Below are positions 42,953 through 54,373 of a stretch of 64,000 nucleotides of DNA, one piece after another. The notes below the pieces were generated by a model. The model saw only the letters and a list, made by a program, of their open reading frames with translations. It was not told the DNA's origin and made no database searches. Positions within the stretch are counted from its first letter, which is position 1. The number at the start of each line of letters is the position of its first letter. Made by a program: the position numbers and the translations under genes. Source of the stretch: Martinezella lusitana (GTDB lineage: Bacteria; Pseudomonadota; Alphaproteobacteria; Rhizobiales; Rhizobiaceae); assembly GCF_014207095.1 (NCBI RefSeq), contig NZ_JACHBG010000001.1:124001-188000 (forward strand), written 5' to 3'.

Positions 42953-44890
42953 ATGACACGGCTTTGCGGGTTCTTCCTGGCTCTCTGCCTGCTGCTTTGC
43001 GCAACGGCTGTCACCGCGGCCGAACTCATCACCAAATTCGATCAGGCGATTGCCCTGCATCGCGACGGCTCCATGCGGGTGGTCGAGACCATTGCTGTCA
43101 ATTCGGAAGGCCAAGACATCAGACGCGGTATTTTCCGCGATTTTCCGCTTGTTATGACCGATGCCGGCGGCCGGGAGATCCAGGTGGATTTCAAGGTCGT
43201 GTCCGTCGAACGCGACGGCCAGCCGGAGGATTGGCGCACTGAGCGCATCAGGGGCGGCGAGCGCATATACATCGGCAATGCCGAGCGGGTCTTGAAACCC
43301 GGCCCGCATAGCTTCCGCATCACCTACGACACCAATCGTCAGATGCGCTATTTCGACGATCACGACGAGCTTTACTGGAATGTGACCGGCAATGGCTGGC
43401 TGTTTCCGATTGCGAGTGCCAGGGCGATCGTCACCTTGCCTGACGGCGTGCAGCCGCAGCAGCTTGCCTTCTTCACCGGACCGCTCGGCGCCAACGGCAA
43501 GAGTGCCAGCGCCAGCGCGGACGGCAATGTAGCTACCTTTACGACAACCCGGCCGCTCGCGAGCGCCGAAGGTCTGACAATCGCCATCAAGCTTGCAAAA
43601 GGGGCGATTGCGCCGCCGAGCGACAGCCAGCAATGGGGCTGGTTCCTCAGGGATCATCTCGACACGACGATCGCCATCGGCGGCCTGATCCTGCTGTTTG
43701 TCTATTACATGCGCAGCTGGATTGCGGTTGGCCGCGACCCGCCGGCCGGCGTCATGGTCCCGCGCTGGGATCCGCCCGAAGGCATTTCACCGGCGCTGGT
43801 CAACTATATCGACAATAAGGGTTTTGCCAGCTCCAGCTGGACGGCATTCTCGGCAACGGCGATCGATCTTGCCGTGCGCGGCTATGTCATTCTCGACGAT
43901 CTCGCGGGAAAGGTGGTCATCCGCCCCACGGGCAAGGCTGGCACTGATCTGGGCGGTGGCGACAAGGTGCTGATGCAGGCCGTCGGGCCACTCTCTCCAC
44001 TTGTCATCGACAAGGCGAACGGCGAGGTGGTGCAGCGGCTCGGCTCGAAATTCCGCAGCGCCATCGAGCGCGATCATCGCGGCGAGTACTACAAGGCGAA
44101 TTCGCTCTATGTGATTGCCGGTATTGCGCTTTCTGTTCTGGTTCTGGCTGCGATCGTCATCTTCGGCCGCCTGCACGAGAATGCGCTGCCGCTGATCGTC
44201 GTGCCCGGTTTCCTGTCGATTTTCGTGACGATCTTTGCGAGCTCGATCGGCCGCAGGTTCCGCAGGCATAATGCGAGCCTCGCCCAGCGCATTGTTTCGG
44301 TGCTGATCTTCGCCTTCTTCGGCTTCGTCTTCGTCTCGATTGCCGTTAGCGGTTTTGCCGCCGCGGTCGTGCCGCTCTGGGAGGCGGGTCTTTTGCCGCT
44401 GGTGGCAGGCATCGTCGGCATTTTCGTGCTCAACGTCGTCTTCTATTTCCTGATGGGCGCGCCGACGCCGCTCGGGCGTAAGATGATGGATGGCATTGCC
44501 GGTCTCAGACAATATCTGACGCTGGCGGAACGCGACCGGATGAACATGCAGGGCGCACCACAGATGTCGCCACGGCATTTCGAAACGCTGCTGCCCTATG
44601 CGGTCGCGCTGGGTGTTGAAAAACCATGGTCCAGCGCCTTCGAGACATGGCTTGCCACGGCAGCGGGAGCAACAGCCGCCGCCTATGCGCCAATCTGGTA
44701 TTCCGGCGACTTCCGCCCGGGCAACATTGGCGGAACGATCGGCGACTTCTCTTCCTCGATGGCTTCCACCATCGCCTCGACCATTCCCGCACCCGTCTCC
44801 AGCTCGTCCTCCGCTTTCGGTAGTGGAGGAGGTGGCGGCGGTGGCTTCTCCGGAGGCGGCGGCGGCGGTGGAGGCGGTGGAGGGTGGTAA
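42953..44890 (+). CDS. DUF2207 membrane protein with glycine-rich tail
   Basis: This large membrane protein of about 645 residues has a signal peptide ([19 protein letters not shown]), an extracytoplasmic DUF2207 beta domain (about 22-205; ...[21 protein letters not shown]), a membrane helix near 233-250, a cytosolic region and a cluster of helices near 385-520. The C-terminus is almost entirely glycine (FSGGG repeated), a known trait of this family. The ATG at 42953 is preceded by GGGGGAG; GTG 42950 is alternative. DUF2207 and LemA genes are usually neighbours, but here aroA intervenes. Function is unknown. Confidence 0.87.
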   Translation: MTRLCGFFLALCLLLCATAVTAAELITKFDQAIALHRDGSMRVVETIAVNSEGQDIRRGIFRDFPLVMTDAGGREIQVDFKVVSVERDGQPEDWRTERIRGGERIYIGNAERVLKPGPHSFRITYDTNRQMRYFDDHDELYWNVTGNGWLFPIASARAIVTLPDGVQPQQLAFFTGPLGANGKSASASADGNVATFTTTRPLASAEGLTIAIKLAKGAIAPPSDSQQWGWFLRDHLDTTIAIGGLILLFVYYMRSWIAVGRDPPAGVMVPRWDPPEGISPALVNYIDNKGFASSSWTAFSATAIDLAVRGYVILDDLAGKVVIRPTGKAGTDLGGGDKVLMQAVGPLSPLVIDKANGEVVQRLGSKFRSAIERDHRGEYYKANSLYVIAGIALSVLVLAAIVIFGRLHENALPLIVVPGFLSIFVTIFASSIGRRFRRHNASLAQRIVSVLIFAFFGFVFVSIAVSGFAAAVVPLWEAGLLPLVAGIVGIFVLNVVFYFLMGAPTPLGRKMMDGIAGLRQYLTLAERDRMNMQGAPQMSPRHFETLLPYAVALGVEKPWSSAFETWLATAAGATAAAYAPIWYSGDFRPGNIGGTIGDFSSSMASTIASTIPAPVSSSSSAFGSGGGGGGGFSGGGGGGGGGGGW

Positions 44891-44975
44891 ATTCGCCGTT
44901 TGCCTTGGTGACTTTTGTCGCCGGGCTTGCTAAGTCCGCCCGGACCATTTCTGCCTCAACGCAAAGACAGCTCCC

Positions 44976-47090
44976 ATGCCCGATCTCCTTCTCGAACTCC
45001 GCTCCGAGGAAATTCCCGCCCGCATGCAGCGCAAGGCTGCCGGTGACCTGAAGAAGCTGGTGACCGATGCCCTGGTCGAAGCGGGTCTTTCCTATGAGGG
45101 GGCGAGGGAATATTGGACGCCGCGGCGCCTCACGCTCGACATTCGCGGCCTGACCGCGCGCTCGGCCGATGTGCGCGAAGAGCGCAAGGGTCCGCGCACC
45201 GATGCCAACGAGAAGGCGATCGAAGGCTTTTTGCGTGGCGCAGGCCTTTCTTCGATTTCAGAAGCTCAGGTGCAGAGCGACCCGAAGAAGGGCGATTTCT
45301 ACGTTGCTGTGATTTCAAAGCCCGGTCGCGCCGCAGAGGAGATCGTTGCGGCCGTGATGCCCGACATCATAAGAAACTTCCCCTGGGCGAAATCCATGCG
45401 CTGGGGCAAGGCATCGGTAAAGCCCGGCTCGCTGCGCTGGGTGCGCCCGCTGCAGTCCATCGTCTGCACCTTCGGCACCGAGCATGAAGAGACCGTCGTC
45501 ATCCCCTTCGAGATCGACGGTGTCGTTGCTTCCAACGTGACCTATGGCCATCGCTTCCATGCGCCAGGCCCGATTACGGTCAAGCGTTTCGAGGATTATG
45601 CCGCGGGCCTGGAAAAGGCTTACGTCGTTCTGGATGCGGAGCGCCGCAAGGACATTATCCTGCATGATGCCCGCGACGTCGCTTTTGCCAATGGCCTGGA
45701 ACTCGTCGAAGACGATGGCTTGCTGGAAGAAGTATCCGGCCTCGTCGAGTGGCCGCAGGTGCTGATGGGCTCCTTCGAGGAAGACTATCTGTCGATCCCG
45801 TCCGAGATCATCCGCCTGACTATCAAGACCAATCAGAAGTGTTTCGTCACTCGTCCGCAGGCCGGCGAGACGCTGTCCAACCGCTTCATTCTCGTCGCCA
45901 ATATCCAGGCGACGGATGGCGGCAAGGAAATCATCCACGGCAACGGCAAGGTCGTGCGCGCCCGTCTGTCCGACGCGCTGCACTTCTGGAAGCGTGACCA
46001 GGGCGATCTGCCCGATCTCGAAACGCTGGAAGCCTCGGCTAAAAAGTTCGGCCTCGATCTAAAGAAGCCGCTCGATCAGCGCATGGCCAAGCTCGACGCG
46101 CTTAATGTCACTTTCCATGCCAAGCTCGGCAGCCAGGGCGAGCGCGTTGCCCGCATCCGTGCGCTGGCGGCTGACCTCGCCAAGATCACCGGCGCCGATG
46201 CCGCTCTGGTCGATCGCGCCGTTGTGCTGGCCAAGGCTGATCTGCGCACCGAAGCTGTCGGCGAGTTCCCCGAATTGCAGGGCGTCATGGGCCGCAAATA
46301 CGCCTCGCTGCAGGGCGAGAACGCTTCCGTTGCGACGGCGGTTGAAGATCACTACAAGCCGCAAGGCCCGTCCGACCGCGTCCCCGAGGACAAGGTCGCG
46401 ATCACGGTCGCGCTCGCCGACAAGCTGGATACGCTCGTCGGGTTCTGGGCGATCGACGAAAAGCCGACAGGCTCGAAGGACCCCTACGCGTTGCGCCGTG
46501 CCGCGCTTGGCGTCGTCCGCATCCTTCTGGAGCGCGGGGTGCGCCTGCCGCTGCTCGCAACCACCAAGGATGCCGACCTGCTCGCTTTCTTCCATGATCG
46601 TCTCAAGGTTTATCTCCGCGATCTTGGCGCCCGCCACGACCTGATCGACGCCGTGCTGACGCCGGAAACTGACGATGTGCTGATGGTCGCCCGTCGCGTC
46701 GAGGCGCTGACCGCCTTCATCACCTCCGAGGATGGTAAGAACCTGCTCGCCGGCACCAAGCGCGCCACCCAGCTGCTGGCCGCCGAGGAGAAGAAGGGCA
46801 CCGTCGTTGCCGATGGCGTTTCGGAGGCCCTGCTGAAGCTCGATGCGGAGAAGGATCTCTTCGCGGCCGTCAAGGCCGCCTCCGCAGAAGCCTCCGATGC
46901 GATCGCCAAGGAAGATTTCCGCTCAGCCATGGCGGCCCTTTCCAAGCTGCGCGCGCCGGTCGATCGCTTCGCCGCGGACGTGTTCGTCAACGACGAAGAC
47001 GCCGCCATCCGCGCCAATCGCCTGGCTCTGCTGCGCCTGATCCGCGAAGCAACCGGCACTGTTGCCGACTTCTCAAAGATTGCGGGATAA
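44976..47090 (+). CDS. glyS: Glycyl-tRNA synthetase beta subunit
   Basis: This 704-residue beta subunit binds the tRNA and supports the alpha2 catalytic core. The N-terminal [14 protein letters not shown] and the central FVTRPQ and HFWKRDQG segments are diagnostic, and the C-terminal third contains the anticodon-binding region (...[12 protein letters not shown]...[17 protein letters not shown]). Length is typical for alphaproteobacteria. ATG at 44976 gives [15 protein letters not shown]. It is 85 bases after the DUF2207 stop. Confidence 0.96.
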   Translation: MPDLLLELRSEEIPARMQRKAAGDLKKLVTDALVEAGLSYEGAREYWTPRRLTLDIRGLTARSADVREERKGPRTDANEKAIEGFLRGAGLSSISEAQVQSDPKKGDFYVAVISKPGRAAEEIVAAVMPDIIRNFPWAKSMRWGKASVKPGSLRWVRPLQSIVCTFGTEHEETVVIPFEIDGVVASNVTYGHRFHAPGPITVKRFEDYAAGLEKAYVVLDAERRKDIILHDARDVAFANGLELVEDDGLLEEVSGLVEWPQVLMGSFEEDYLSIPSEIIRLTIKTNQKCFVTRPQAGETLSNRFILVANIQATDGGKEIIHGNGKVVRARLSDALHFWKRDQGDLPDLETLEASAKKFGLDLKKPLDQRMAKLDALNVTFHAKLGSQGERVARIRALAADLAKITGADAALVDRAVVLAKADLRTEAVGEFPELQGVMGRKYASLQGENASVATAVEDHYKPQGPSDRVPEDKVAITVALADKLDTLVGFWAIDEKPTGSKDPYALRRAALGVVRILLERGVRLPLLATTKDADLLAFFHDRLKVYLRDLGARHDLIDAVLTPETDDVLMVARRVEALTAFITSEDGKNLLAGTKRATQLLAAEEKKGTVVADGVSEALLKLDAEKDLFAAVKAASAEASDAIAKEDFRSAMAALSKLRAPVDRFAADVFVNDEDAAIRANRLALLRLIREATGTVADFSKIAG

Positions 47091-47104
47091 GACATGGGGG
47101 CGCG

Positions 47105-47599
47105 ATGACCGGAAAGATCCTCGTCAGCGCCTGCCTTATGGGCCACGCCGTCCGTTATGACGGCCGTTCCAAGCCGCTTGTACATCCGGCGATCGATCGC
47201 TGGCGCGAGGAGGGGCTGTTGGTGACGATCTGTCCGGAAATGTCCGCGGGGATGGCCGTACCGAGGCCACCGGCCGAGATTGCAGGCGGCGCGACCGGCG
47301 AGGATGTGCTTGCCGGCACGGCAAAGGTCATGGAGATCACCGGCGGCGATGTCACGGCGGAGTTTCGTCGGGCAGCGGAAAATGCGCTGGCGCTCGCACA
47401 GGAAACGGGCTGTCGCTATGCCCTCCTGATCGACGGCAGCCCGTCCTGTGGCTCCGGCTTCATCTATGATGGCTCATTCTCCGGCGGCCGGCAGAATGGC
47501 ATGGGCGTCACAGCGGCATTGCTCAGGCAGGCCGGCATCGAAGTCTATTCCGATCGCGAGATCGACCGCCTGGTCGAGCGGCTGAAAATCGCAGACTAA
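47105..47599 (+). CDS. DUF523 family protein
   Basis: This 164-residue protein has the DUF523 features ILVSACLMGHAVRYDG at the N-terminus and DGSPSCGSGFIYDG near 117-130, with cysteines that could bind a metal or cluster. In some organisms the domain is fused to DUF1722 or found beside desulfidase-like proteins, but the role is not settled. ATG at 47105, 14 bases after glyS; probably the end of the same transcript. A terminator hairpin follows. Confidence 0.85.
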   Translation: MTGKILVSACLMGHAVRYDGRSKPLVHPAIDRWREEGLLVTICPEMSAGMAVPRPPAEIAGGATGEDVLAGTAKVMEITGGDVTAEFRRAAENALALAQETGCRYALLIDGSPSCGSGFIYDGSFSGGRQNGMGVTAALLRQAGIEVYSDREIDRLVERLKIAD

Positions 47600-47622
47600 A
47601 GCAGCCAATCGCAGCTTAAAAG

Positions 47623-47652
47623 AAAACCGCCGGACGCGAGCCCGGCGGTTTC
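47623..47652. terminator. Bidirectional hairpin terminator
   Basis: AAACCGCCGG (47624-47633) pairs with CCGGCGGTTT (47642-47651), with A-runs before and T-runs after. It separates the convergent DUF523 and chemoreceptor genes. Confidence 0.8.
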
Positions 47653-47672
47653 GGTTTTCTGCCCTACGCTGA

Positions 47673-49487
47673 TTAGGCGGCGCGGCGATGATCCATGGCC
47701 GAGCGGCCTTCGGCAACACGGAAGCCACGGATGAGGGCGAGAAGATCTTCCGTATCGGCGGCGAGCGTCTCGGCCGATGCGGTGGTCTCTTCGGCCATGG
47801 CGGCGTTCTGCTGCGTGGCGGCATCGAGCTGGTTCATCGAAGAGGAGATCGAGCGCAGCGTCGTGTCCTGCTCGGAGGCGCTGTGGGCGATCTTCGAGAC
47901 GATCTCGTTGGCGGCCTTGATCTGGTCGGAGATGCGCTTCAGCGCTTCGCCTGCCTCGCCGACGAGACGGACACCCTGGTCGACCTGGCCGGATGAGCGG
48001 GCGATCTGGTCCTTGATCTCCTTGGCGGCTGCCGCGGAGCGCTGGGCCAGTTCACGCACTTCCTGGGCGACGACGGCAAAGCCCTTGCCGGATTCGCCGG
48101 CTCTCGCCGCCTCGACGCCGGCGTTGAGCGCCAGGAGGTTGGTCTGGAAGGCGATCTCGTCGATGACGCCGATGATCTTGCCGATCTCGTCCGAAGACTT
48201 TTCGATGCCGCTCATCGCTTCGATGGCCTGGGCGACCACCGCATCGCTGCGCGATGCTTCGGCGCTGACAGCATGAACGCGCTTGCTGGCCTCGTCTGCG
48301 CCTTCCGCCGTCTGGCGAACGGCGACGGTGAGCTCGTCGAGCGCTGCCGAGGTCTCTTCGAGGCTGGCGGCCTGGCGCTCGGTGCGCTGCGACAGCTCGT
48401 TGGAGGCACGGCGGATCTCTTCCTTGCTGAGACCGATGTCGTTGCCCTTGGCGTTGACGCGGCCCATCGCGGCTTCGAGATGTGACAGCGCCTCGTTGAA
48501 GTTGTTGCGAAGGCCGGCATAGCTGGCGCCGAGATCGCCGCAGCGCACCGTCAGGTCGCCGCGGGCAAGATCTTCGAGCGCCTTGCCGATGACTGAGACG
48601 ACGCGCGCCTGTTCGCGGGCTTCGTCCTGCTGCTGGCGCAGGTTCTGCTCGCGCTCGCTGCTGATTTCGAGTTCCTGCGCTGCCTGGCGGTCGGCCAGCA
48701 TATGGCGCTCACGGATCTTTTCCTGCAGCGCCTGGGTTGCCTTGGCCATCAGGCCGATTTCGTTGCGCATGTCGACGTGCGGGATTGTGATCTTCACATC
48801 TTCGTCGGCCACGGCCTTGAGGGCAGTGTGGACATCGGCGAGCGGCCGGGTGATGCCGCGGATGCAATAGAGAGCCGCACTGATTCCGATGACGAAAACA
48901 AGGCCGCAGATCAGCAGGGCACGCCACATCGTCGCGTTAATCTGTTCCTGCAGATCGTCCATGTAGACGCCGCAGCCCAGCACGATCTGCCAGGGATCGA
49001 AAGCGGCCGAATAACTGCCCTTCAGGAAGAAGTCGCTATTGGGATGGCCAGGCTTGTTCCAGTAATAGATCGTGCGGCCGCCGCCCTTGATGGCCTTTTC
49101 GACCATTTCCTTGCTGAAATGGGTGCCGTTCTTGTCGACCTGCGAGGACATGTCCTTGCCGATATTGACCGGGCTCGGGTGAATGCGCTGGACGACATTG
49201 TAGTCGAAGCCGAAGAAATAGCCCGACGGCGCGAAACTGACATGCGACAATACCTTGAAGGCCTCGGCCTGAGCCGCCTCATGTGTCATCTCGCCGGATT
49301 TTTCACGCTGATAATATTGGTTCATAACGGAAATGCCGGATTCGACCTGCGTGCGCAGCATGTCGAAGCGATCATCATAGATGGAATCGGCCTGAGACCG
49401 AATCTGGAAATAGGTGGCCACCGCGAAGGCGGCCATCAGGACGCCGAGCAGGGCAAATAGTTGATGTGCAATCTTGAGATTCTTCAA
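47673..49487 (-). CDS. Methyl-accepting chemotaxis protein with Cache-type sensor
   Basis: This 604-residue chemoreceptor has an N-terminal membrane helix (about 7-27), a periplasmic single Cache domain (about 30-185, with PSGYFFGFD and PWQIVLGCGVY), a second helix (about 187-207), a HAMP domain and the cytoplasmic signalling hairpin. Its tip contains IDEIAFQTNLLALNAGVEAA. No C-terminal NWETF-like pentapeptide is present. I place the start at TTG 49487 because GGAGG lies 6 bases upstream and the family begins MKNLKIAHQ; GTG at 49499 is the other option. Such Cache domains often sense small organic acids. Isolated gene. Confidence 0.9.
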   Translation of the reverse strand: MKNLKIAHQLFALLGVLMAAFAVATYFQIRSQADSIYDDRFDMLRTQVESGISVMNQYYQREKSGEMTHEAAQAEAFKVLSHVSFAPSGYFFGFDYNVVQRIHPSPVNIGKDMSSQVDKNGTHFSKEMVEKAIKGGGRTIYYWNKPGHPNSDFFLKGSYSAAFDPWQIVLGCGVYMDDLQEQINATMWRALLICGLVFVIGISAALYCIRGITRPLADVHTALKAVADEDVKITIPHVDMRNEIGLMAKATQALQEKIRERHMLADRQAAQELEISSEREQNLRQQQDEAREQARVVSVIGKALEDLARGDLTVRCGDLGASYAGLRNNFNEALSHLEAAMGRVNAKGNDIGLSKEEIRRASNELSQRTERQAASLEETSAALDELTVAVRQTAEGADEASKRVHAVSAEASRSDAVVAQAIEAMSGIEKSSDEIGKIIGVIDEIAFQTNLLALNAGVEAARAGESGKGFAVVAQEVRELAQRSAAAAKEIKDQIARSSGQVDQGVRLVGEAGEALKRISDQIKAANEIVSKIAHSASEQDTTLRSISSSMNQLDAATQQNAAMAEETTASAETLAADTEDLLALIRGFRVAEGRSAMDHRRAA

Positions 49488-49860
49488 TGGTGCCTCCACA
49501 GGTAATTAAATACCGGTGCGGTATCCTACCGCCTGTGCGAGCGCCTGAGAGAGCCCCAATACGTTTGCCGCTGCTTGAATGACATGCTGCTGTCCGGTGA
49601 CAGTAAAATCGCTATTTATGTCTAAAAAATCTTTAATTGCAGGGGCATGGTTGTGCCGATCCCCAGATGAAACCAAGGATATGCTCTCACAAGCAGCAGT
49701 AATATCTGCTCTGAGTTGCAGTTAACGGCAATTCTTACTGGATTGCTGAATCTTTTATTCTGATTATTCGAATATTCTTAAATAAAGAATCGAATATCGC
49801 TCGCGCCATAACTGATCCGGCGCCGGAAGTGCCGGCGTCACAGGGGAATAAGCTTCATTT
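49488..49860. other. Intergenic region upstream of the chemoreceptor gene
   Basis: This AT-rich gap of 373 bases must contain the chemoreceptor promoter (minus strand). An AT-rich imperfect inverted repeat lies around 49768-49796 (ATTCGAATATTC / GAATCGAATAT) and a GC-rich hairpin at 49821-49837 (CGCCGG/CCGGCG) is probably the end of the minus-strand gene at 49861. No small ORF is convincing. Confidence 0.45.
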
Positions 49861-50289
49861 CTATTGGCGAAGCTCAAAGGTGGAGATATCAAGGCGCGCG
49901 GGAACGGTCGCCGCCGCTACTGGCTGCAGAGCCGCGGTTTTTGCGGCCAGGTCGATACCATCGGGAGATGTGTCGGCCGCGGCCAATGCCTCCGGGGTAG
50001 GCTTGCTGACGAACATAACTGGAGAGCCACCCATCCAAGCTTCGGTGCGCACCACCTTCTTCTCACCGTCGATCGTGCGGATGGCGACCGATTGCGTGCC
50101 CGGTGCCAGCGTCGGAACGGTATATTCCTTTTCCCTCTCCTGCGGCTTGAGGGCAGGGCAGTCGGCACAGCTCTTCGCGACGATGCTGCTCTTGCCGCTG
50201 CGCATCGTGCCTTCGACAGACTGGATGGACGAGGCCATGGCGGAACTGCCGGCCAGCACGCATGCCAAGGTCAGGAAGAGGATACGCAT
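49861..50289 (-). CDS. Small periplasmic protein, possibly HPE1-like
   Basis: This 142-residue protein starts at ATG 50289 (MRILFLTLACVLAGSSAMA), with GGAG 9 bases upstream; ATG 50304 would add five residues. A Sec signal peptide ends near SAMAS. The mature part begins with SIQSVEGTM and holds a CADC motif that may form a redox-active or structural disulfide. I tentatively relate it to rhizobial proteins annotated as HPE1-like, a name taken from a Liberibacter effector. That relation is from memory of annotation practice, and a virulence role should not be assumed. Confidence 0.6.
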   Translation of the reverse strand: MRILFLTLACVLAGSSAMASSIQSVEGTMRSGKSSIVAKSCADCPALKPQEREKEYTVPTLAPGTQSVAIRTIDGEKKVVRTEAWMGGSPVMFVSKPTPEALAAADTSPDGIDLAAKTAALQPVAAATVPARLDISTFELRQ

Positions 50290-50402
50290 CGCAAACAGCT
50301 CCATCTAGGTTGATGGCGACATTAGCGAAGCTTTGTTTCCATACCGTCAGGAGATTAGGTAAAGATTTAATGGATCGCCGCCCGCGGCATCGACCCTTTT
50401 GT

Positions 50403-51671
50403 TTACGCTTCGCGCTCGACGGCGCGCCAGCCGATGTCGCTGCGGCAAAAGCCGTTTTCCCATTTAACCTCTCCGGCAAGGGCATAGGCGCGCTTCTGCG
50501 CTTCGCCAACGGTCTTGCCGGTCGCGGTCACGTTGAGAACGCGGCCGCCGGTCGCGACCAGCGTGCCGTCCTTCAAGGCTGTTCCTGCATGAAACACCTT
50601 GGCGCCCTCGCTGTCCTCAGGCAATGCGGTAATCGGTGTGTTCTTCGCATAGGAGCCGGGATAGCCTTTGGAGGCCATGACCACGGTCAGCGCCGGGTCA
50701 TCGCTCCACTCGGCCCCCACCTGGTCCAGAGTACCGTTGGCGCAGGCAAAGAGCAGGGGCAATAGATCGCTCTTCAGCCGCATCATCAGCACCTGGCATT
50801 CCGGATCGCCGAAGCGGACATTGTATTCGATGAGTTCCGGACCCTTGGCGGTGATCATCAACCCTGCAAAGAAGACGCCCGAGAAGGGATGGCCGCTTTC
50901 CGCCATGCCGCGCATAGTCGGCTCGATGATCTCCTTCATCGTGCGCTCGACCATTTCAGCGGTCATGACCGGGGCCGGGGAATAGGCGCCCATGCCGCCC
51001 GTGTTCGGACCGGTATCGCCGTCGCCGACACGCTTGTGGTCCTGGGCGGTGGCGAGCGCCAGCGCATGTTTGCCGTCGCAGAGGCAGAAGAAGCTTGCTT
51101 CTTCGCCATCCAGAAAGGCTTCGATGACGACTTCCGCGCCGGCCTCGCCGAATGCGCCTTCGAAGCAGTCGTCGATCGCGGCAAGCGCTTCATCGACCGT
51201 CATCGCGACTGTGACGCCCTTGCCGGCAGCAAGCCCATCGGCCTTGACGACGATCGGCGCGCCCTGCGCACGAACATAGGCCTTCGCCTTCGGTGCATTG
51301 TTGAAGCGCTGATAGGCGCCCGTCGGGATGTCGTAACGGGCGCAGATATCCTTGGTGAAGCCTTTGGAGCCTTCGAGCTGCGCGGCAGCGGCAGACGGTC
51401 CGAATACGGCGATATCGGCGGCACGCAGCTTGTCGGCGATGCCGGCGACCAAGGGCGCTTCCGGCCCGACGACCACGAAGTCGATCGCCTTTTCCTTGCA
51501 GAAGGCGACGACGGCATCATGATTGTCGACGTCAAGAGCAACAAGCGTTGCATGGTCGGCAATGCCCGGATTGCCCGGCGCGGCGTAGAATTCCGTCATG
51601 AGAGGCGATTGCGCCAGTTTCCAGGCCAGTGCGTGCTCGCGTCCGCCCGATCCGATCAACAGAACTCTCAT
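50403..51671 (-). CDS. purD: Phosphoribosylamine-glycine ligase (GARS)
   Basis: This 422-residue ATP-grasp enzyme is the second step of de novo purine synthesis. The N-terminal [19 protein letters not shown] (quoted in part: [12 protein letters not shown]), [27 protein letters not shown] and the [22 protein letters not shown] stretch (for example [12 protein letters not shown]) are all present. The ATG at 51671 is the family start, with AAAGGGC upstream. Stand-alone gene. Confidence 0.96.
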   Translation of the reverse strand: MRVLLIGSGGREHALAWKLAQSPLMTEFYAAPGNPGIADHATLVALDVDNHDAVVAFCKEKAIDFVVVGPEAPLVAGIADKLRAADIAVFGPSAAAAQLEGSKGFTKDICARYDIPTGAYQRFNNAPKAKAYVRAQGAPIVVKADGLAAGKGVTVAMTVDEALAAIDDCFEGAFGEAGAEVVIEAFLDGEEASFFCLCDGKHALALATAQDHKRVGDGDTGPNTGGMGAYSPAPVMTAEMVERTMKEIIEPTMRGMAESGHPFSGVFFAGLMITAKGPELIEYNVRFGDPECQVLMMRLKSDLLPLLFACANGTLDQVGAEWSDDPALTVVMASKGYPGSYAKNTPITALPEDSEGAKVFHAGTALKDGTLVATGGRVLNVTATGKTVGEAQKRAYALAGEVKWENGFCRSDIGWRAVEREA

Positions 51672-51919
51672 GGCTTGCCCTTTCATTGTATCCCTTTGCG
51701 CGGTTAAGCGGGCTTAGGCCAAAGGTCAAGCGTCAAATCCTGTGGAGGTTTGGCGACCAACATTGCCACGCCTTTTTCTATCGCTAAAGCGGGATATGGT
51801 TTGGACGCGAGATCGCCTCTTCCCTGGGGGATCAGCGCGTCTCGCGTCGAAAACTGTTTCTTATGCCAGCGGGATCGTGCTTATGGTCCCCCTCACGATT
51901 GTCCAGTTCAGAGAGTCAC

Positions 51920-54229
51920 ATGGCCGCCGATATTCGTTCCCTTGCCGCAACCATCGCCGCCGAGATCAACGCTCGCCCGGATCAGGCTAAATCCGCCATC
52001 GAGCTTCTCGATGAAGGCGCGACCGTGCCGTTCATCGCCCGCTACCGCAAGGAAGTGACTGGTGGCCTCGATGACACGCAGCTTCGCACGCTGGCCGAGC
52101 GGCTCGTTTACCTGCGCGAGCTGGAAGCACGTCGTGCGGCCATCATCGAATCCATCACCGGTCAGGGCAAGATGACCGACGAGCTGATGCGCAAGGTCGC
52201 CACCGTCGCCACCAAGGCCGAGTTGGAAGATCTCTATCTGCCTTATAAGCCGAAGCGCCGCACCCGCGCCGAGATTGCCAGGGAGCGCGGCCTCGGCCCG
52301 CTTGCTGACACCATCCTCGCTGACCGTTCGAAAGAGCCCGCCGCTCTCGCCGAGGGCTTCATCACGGCCGAAGTGACCGACGTGAAGACTGCGCTGGAAG
52401 GCGCACGCGACATCATCGCCGAAGGCATTGCCGAAAACGCAGAGCTCCTCGGCAAGCTGCGCGGCCATATGAAAACGAACGCCACCTTGAAGGCCGTCGT
52501 CGTCGACGGCAAGCAGGAGGCTGGCGCCAAGTTTTCTGATTACTTCGCCCATCAGGAGCGCTGGGCAACGGCGCCTGGCCACCGGGCACTCGCCATGCTG
52601 CGCGGATGGAACGAAGAGGTCCTGACGCTCACGATCGACGTCGATGTGGACGCCGTCTCGCCGAACAAGCCGGTCGAGCGGATGATCGCCACCACCTACG
52701 AGATCGGCCCGAACCGGCCCGGCGATCGCTGGCTGATGGACGTCGCAAGCTGGACATGGCGCGTGAAGCTCTCCATGTCGCTGTCGCTCGATCTGATGCG
52801 TGAGCTGCGGGAGCGCGCCGAAGAAGAGGCGATCCATGTTTTCGCCCGCAATCTGAAGGATCTGCTGCTGGCTGCCCCGGCCGGCTCGCGCGCCACCATG
52901 GGTCTCGACCCGGGCATCCGCACCGGCGTCAAGGTGGCTGTCGTCGACGGCACCGGCAAGCTTCTCGAAACGACGACCGTCTACCCGTTCCCGCCGAAAA
53001 ACGACGTGCGCGGTACGCAGGCGACTTTGGCGGCCCTTGTCCGCAAGCACAAGGTTGAGCTGATCTCCATCGGCAACGGCACCGGCAGCCGCGAGACGGA
53101 AAAGCTGGTGGCCGATATGCTAGCCGAATTGCCGGCGCCCAAGCCGACGAAGGTCATCGTCTCGGAGGCGGGGGCCTCCGTCTATTCCGCCTCGGAAACG
53201 GCAGCACTCGAGTTCCCCGGCCTGGATGTCTCGCTGCGTGGCGCCGTCTCCATCGCCCGCCGCCTGCAGGATCCGCTGGCTGAGCTGGTGAAGATCGAGC
53301 CGAAGTCGATCGGCGTCGGCCAGTATCAACACGACGTGGATCAGCAGAAGCTGTCCCGCTCGCTGGATGCGGTTGTCGAAGATGCGGTGAACGCCGTCGG
53401 TGTCGATCTGAACACGGCCTCGGCGCCGCTGCTGGCCCGCGTCTCGGGCCTTGGCCCGTCGATCGCCGAGGCGATCGTCAAGCATCGCGACGGCGAAGGC
53501 GCATTCGAAACCCGCCGTGATCTGTTGAAGGTCGCCCGCCTCGGTCAGCGCACCTTCGAACAATGCGCCGGCTTCCTGCGCATCCCCAATGGCAAGGAGC
53601 CGCTGGATGCTTCCTCCGTGCATCCTGAAGCCTATGGCGTTGCCAAGAAGATCGTTGCCGCCTGCGGTCGCGACCTGCGCACGCTGATGGGCGATACGGC
53701 GACGCTGAAGGCCGTCGATATCAGGCAGTTCATCGATGACAAGTTCGGCCTGCCGACCGTGCGCGACATTATCGCTGAACTGGAAAAGCCCGGCCGCGAC
53801 CCACGCCCGAGCTTCAAGACCGCGACCTTCGCCGAAGGCGTGAACGAGATCAGCGACCTCAAGCTCGGCATGCTGCTGGAGGGCACGGTCACCAACGTCG
53901 CCGCCTTCGGCGCCTTCGTCGATATTGGCGTCCATCAGGACGGTTTGGTGCATGTCTCGCAACTGGCCGACCGCTTCGTGAAGGATCCGCACGAGGTGGT
54001 CAAAGCCGGCGATGTGGTGAAGGTACGCGTGGTCGAAGTGGACGTGAAGCGGAAGCGAATCGCTCTCTCCATGCGCAAAGATGGCGGCACTGTGGCGGCC
54101 CCTTCCGGGCGTGAGTCGCGCGAGCAAGGTGGTGCTCGCAACGCTGGCGTTAGGAACAATAGCCGTCCAAAGACCGAGGAACGAGGTAGTTTTGGTGCGG
54201 CCCTGGCTGACGCACTTAAACGAAAATAA
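51920..54229 (+). CDS. tex: Tex-family RNA-binding protein
   Basis: This 769-residue Tex homologue has in order: the Tex N-terminal helical region ([17 protein letters not shown]), a YqgF/RNase H-like domain (about 320-440: [14 protein letters not shown]), a helix-hairpin-helix DNA/RNA-binding section ([17 protein letters not shown]), a linker and a C-terminal S1 domain ([18 protein letters not shown] ... DGLVHVSQ). It is related to Spt6 and is thought to act in transcription or RNA handling. The ATG at 51920 (MAADIRSLA) is chosen over a GTG/ATG 57 bases earlier. The tail is basic and disordered. Confidence 0.95.
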   Translation: MAADIRSLAATIAAEINARPDQAKSAIELLDEGATVPFIARYRKEVTGGLDDTQLRTLAERLVYLRELEARRAAIIESITGQGKMTDELMRKVATVATKAELEDLYLPYKPKRRTRAEIARERGLGPLADTILADRSKEPAALAEGFITAEVTDVKTALEGARDIIAEGIAENAELLGKLRGHMKTNATLKAVVVDGKQEAGAKFSDYFAHQERWATAPGHRALAMLRGWNEEVLTLTIDVDVDAVSPNKPVERMIATTYEIGPNRPGDRWLMDVASWTWRVKLSMSLSLDLMRELRERAEEEAIHVFARNLKDLLLAAPAGSRATMGLDPGIRTGVKVAVVDGTGKLLETTTVYPFPPKNDVRGTQATLAALVRKHKVELISIGNGTGSRETEKLVADMLAELPAPKPTKVIVSEAGASVYSASETAALEFPGLDVSLRGAVSIARRLQDPLAELVKIEPKSIGVGQYQHDVDQQKLSRSLDAVVEDAVNAVGVDLNTASAPLLARVSGLGPSIAEAIVKHRDGEGAFETRRDLLKVARLGQRTFEQCAGFLRIPNGKEPLDASSVHPEAYGVAKKIVAACGRDLRTLMGDTATLKAVDIRQFIDDKFGLPTVRDIIAELEKPGRDPRPSFKTATFAEGVNEISDLKLGMLLEGTVTNVAAFGAFVDIGVHQDGLVHVSQLADRFVKDPHEVVKAGDVVKVRVVEVDVKRKRIALSMRKDGGTVAAPSGRESREQGGARNAGVRNNSRPKTEERGSFGAALADALKRK

Positions 54230-54260
54230 GGACTTAGCGAGAGTTTATGCAAGAATGTCA

Positions 54261-54287
54261 CACTCTGGCAGAGTTGTTGCCAGAGTG
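54261..54287 (+). terminator. Perfect hairpin between tex and cfa
   Basis: CACTCTGGCA (54261-54270), a 7-base loop, and TGCCAGAGTG (54278-54287). No T-run follows, so it could be either a weak terminator for tex or a structure in the cfa leader. Confidence 0.55.
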
Positions 54288-54373
54288 CCAGCGTGTGCGA
54301 AAAGCTGATCTTGCCACTCGGCTGTGAGACGCTAAAGTTGCCTTAATGTCATGTCATAACATTCGAGGCGTCC

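Noticed and set aside
41735..43657. 640-codon antisense frame covering aroA and part of DUF2207
   Set aside because: Composition is typical of an antisense shadow in high-GC DNA, and it overlaps two clear genes.
49861..50289. Plant virulence effector
   Set aside because: The relation to HPE1-like proteins is a remembered annotation label; the sequence only shows a signal peptide and a CADC motif.
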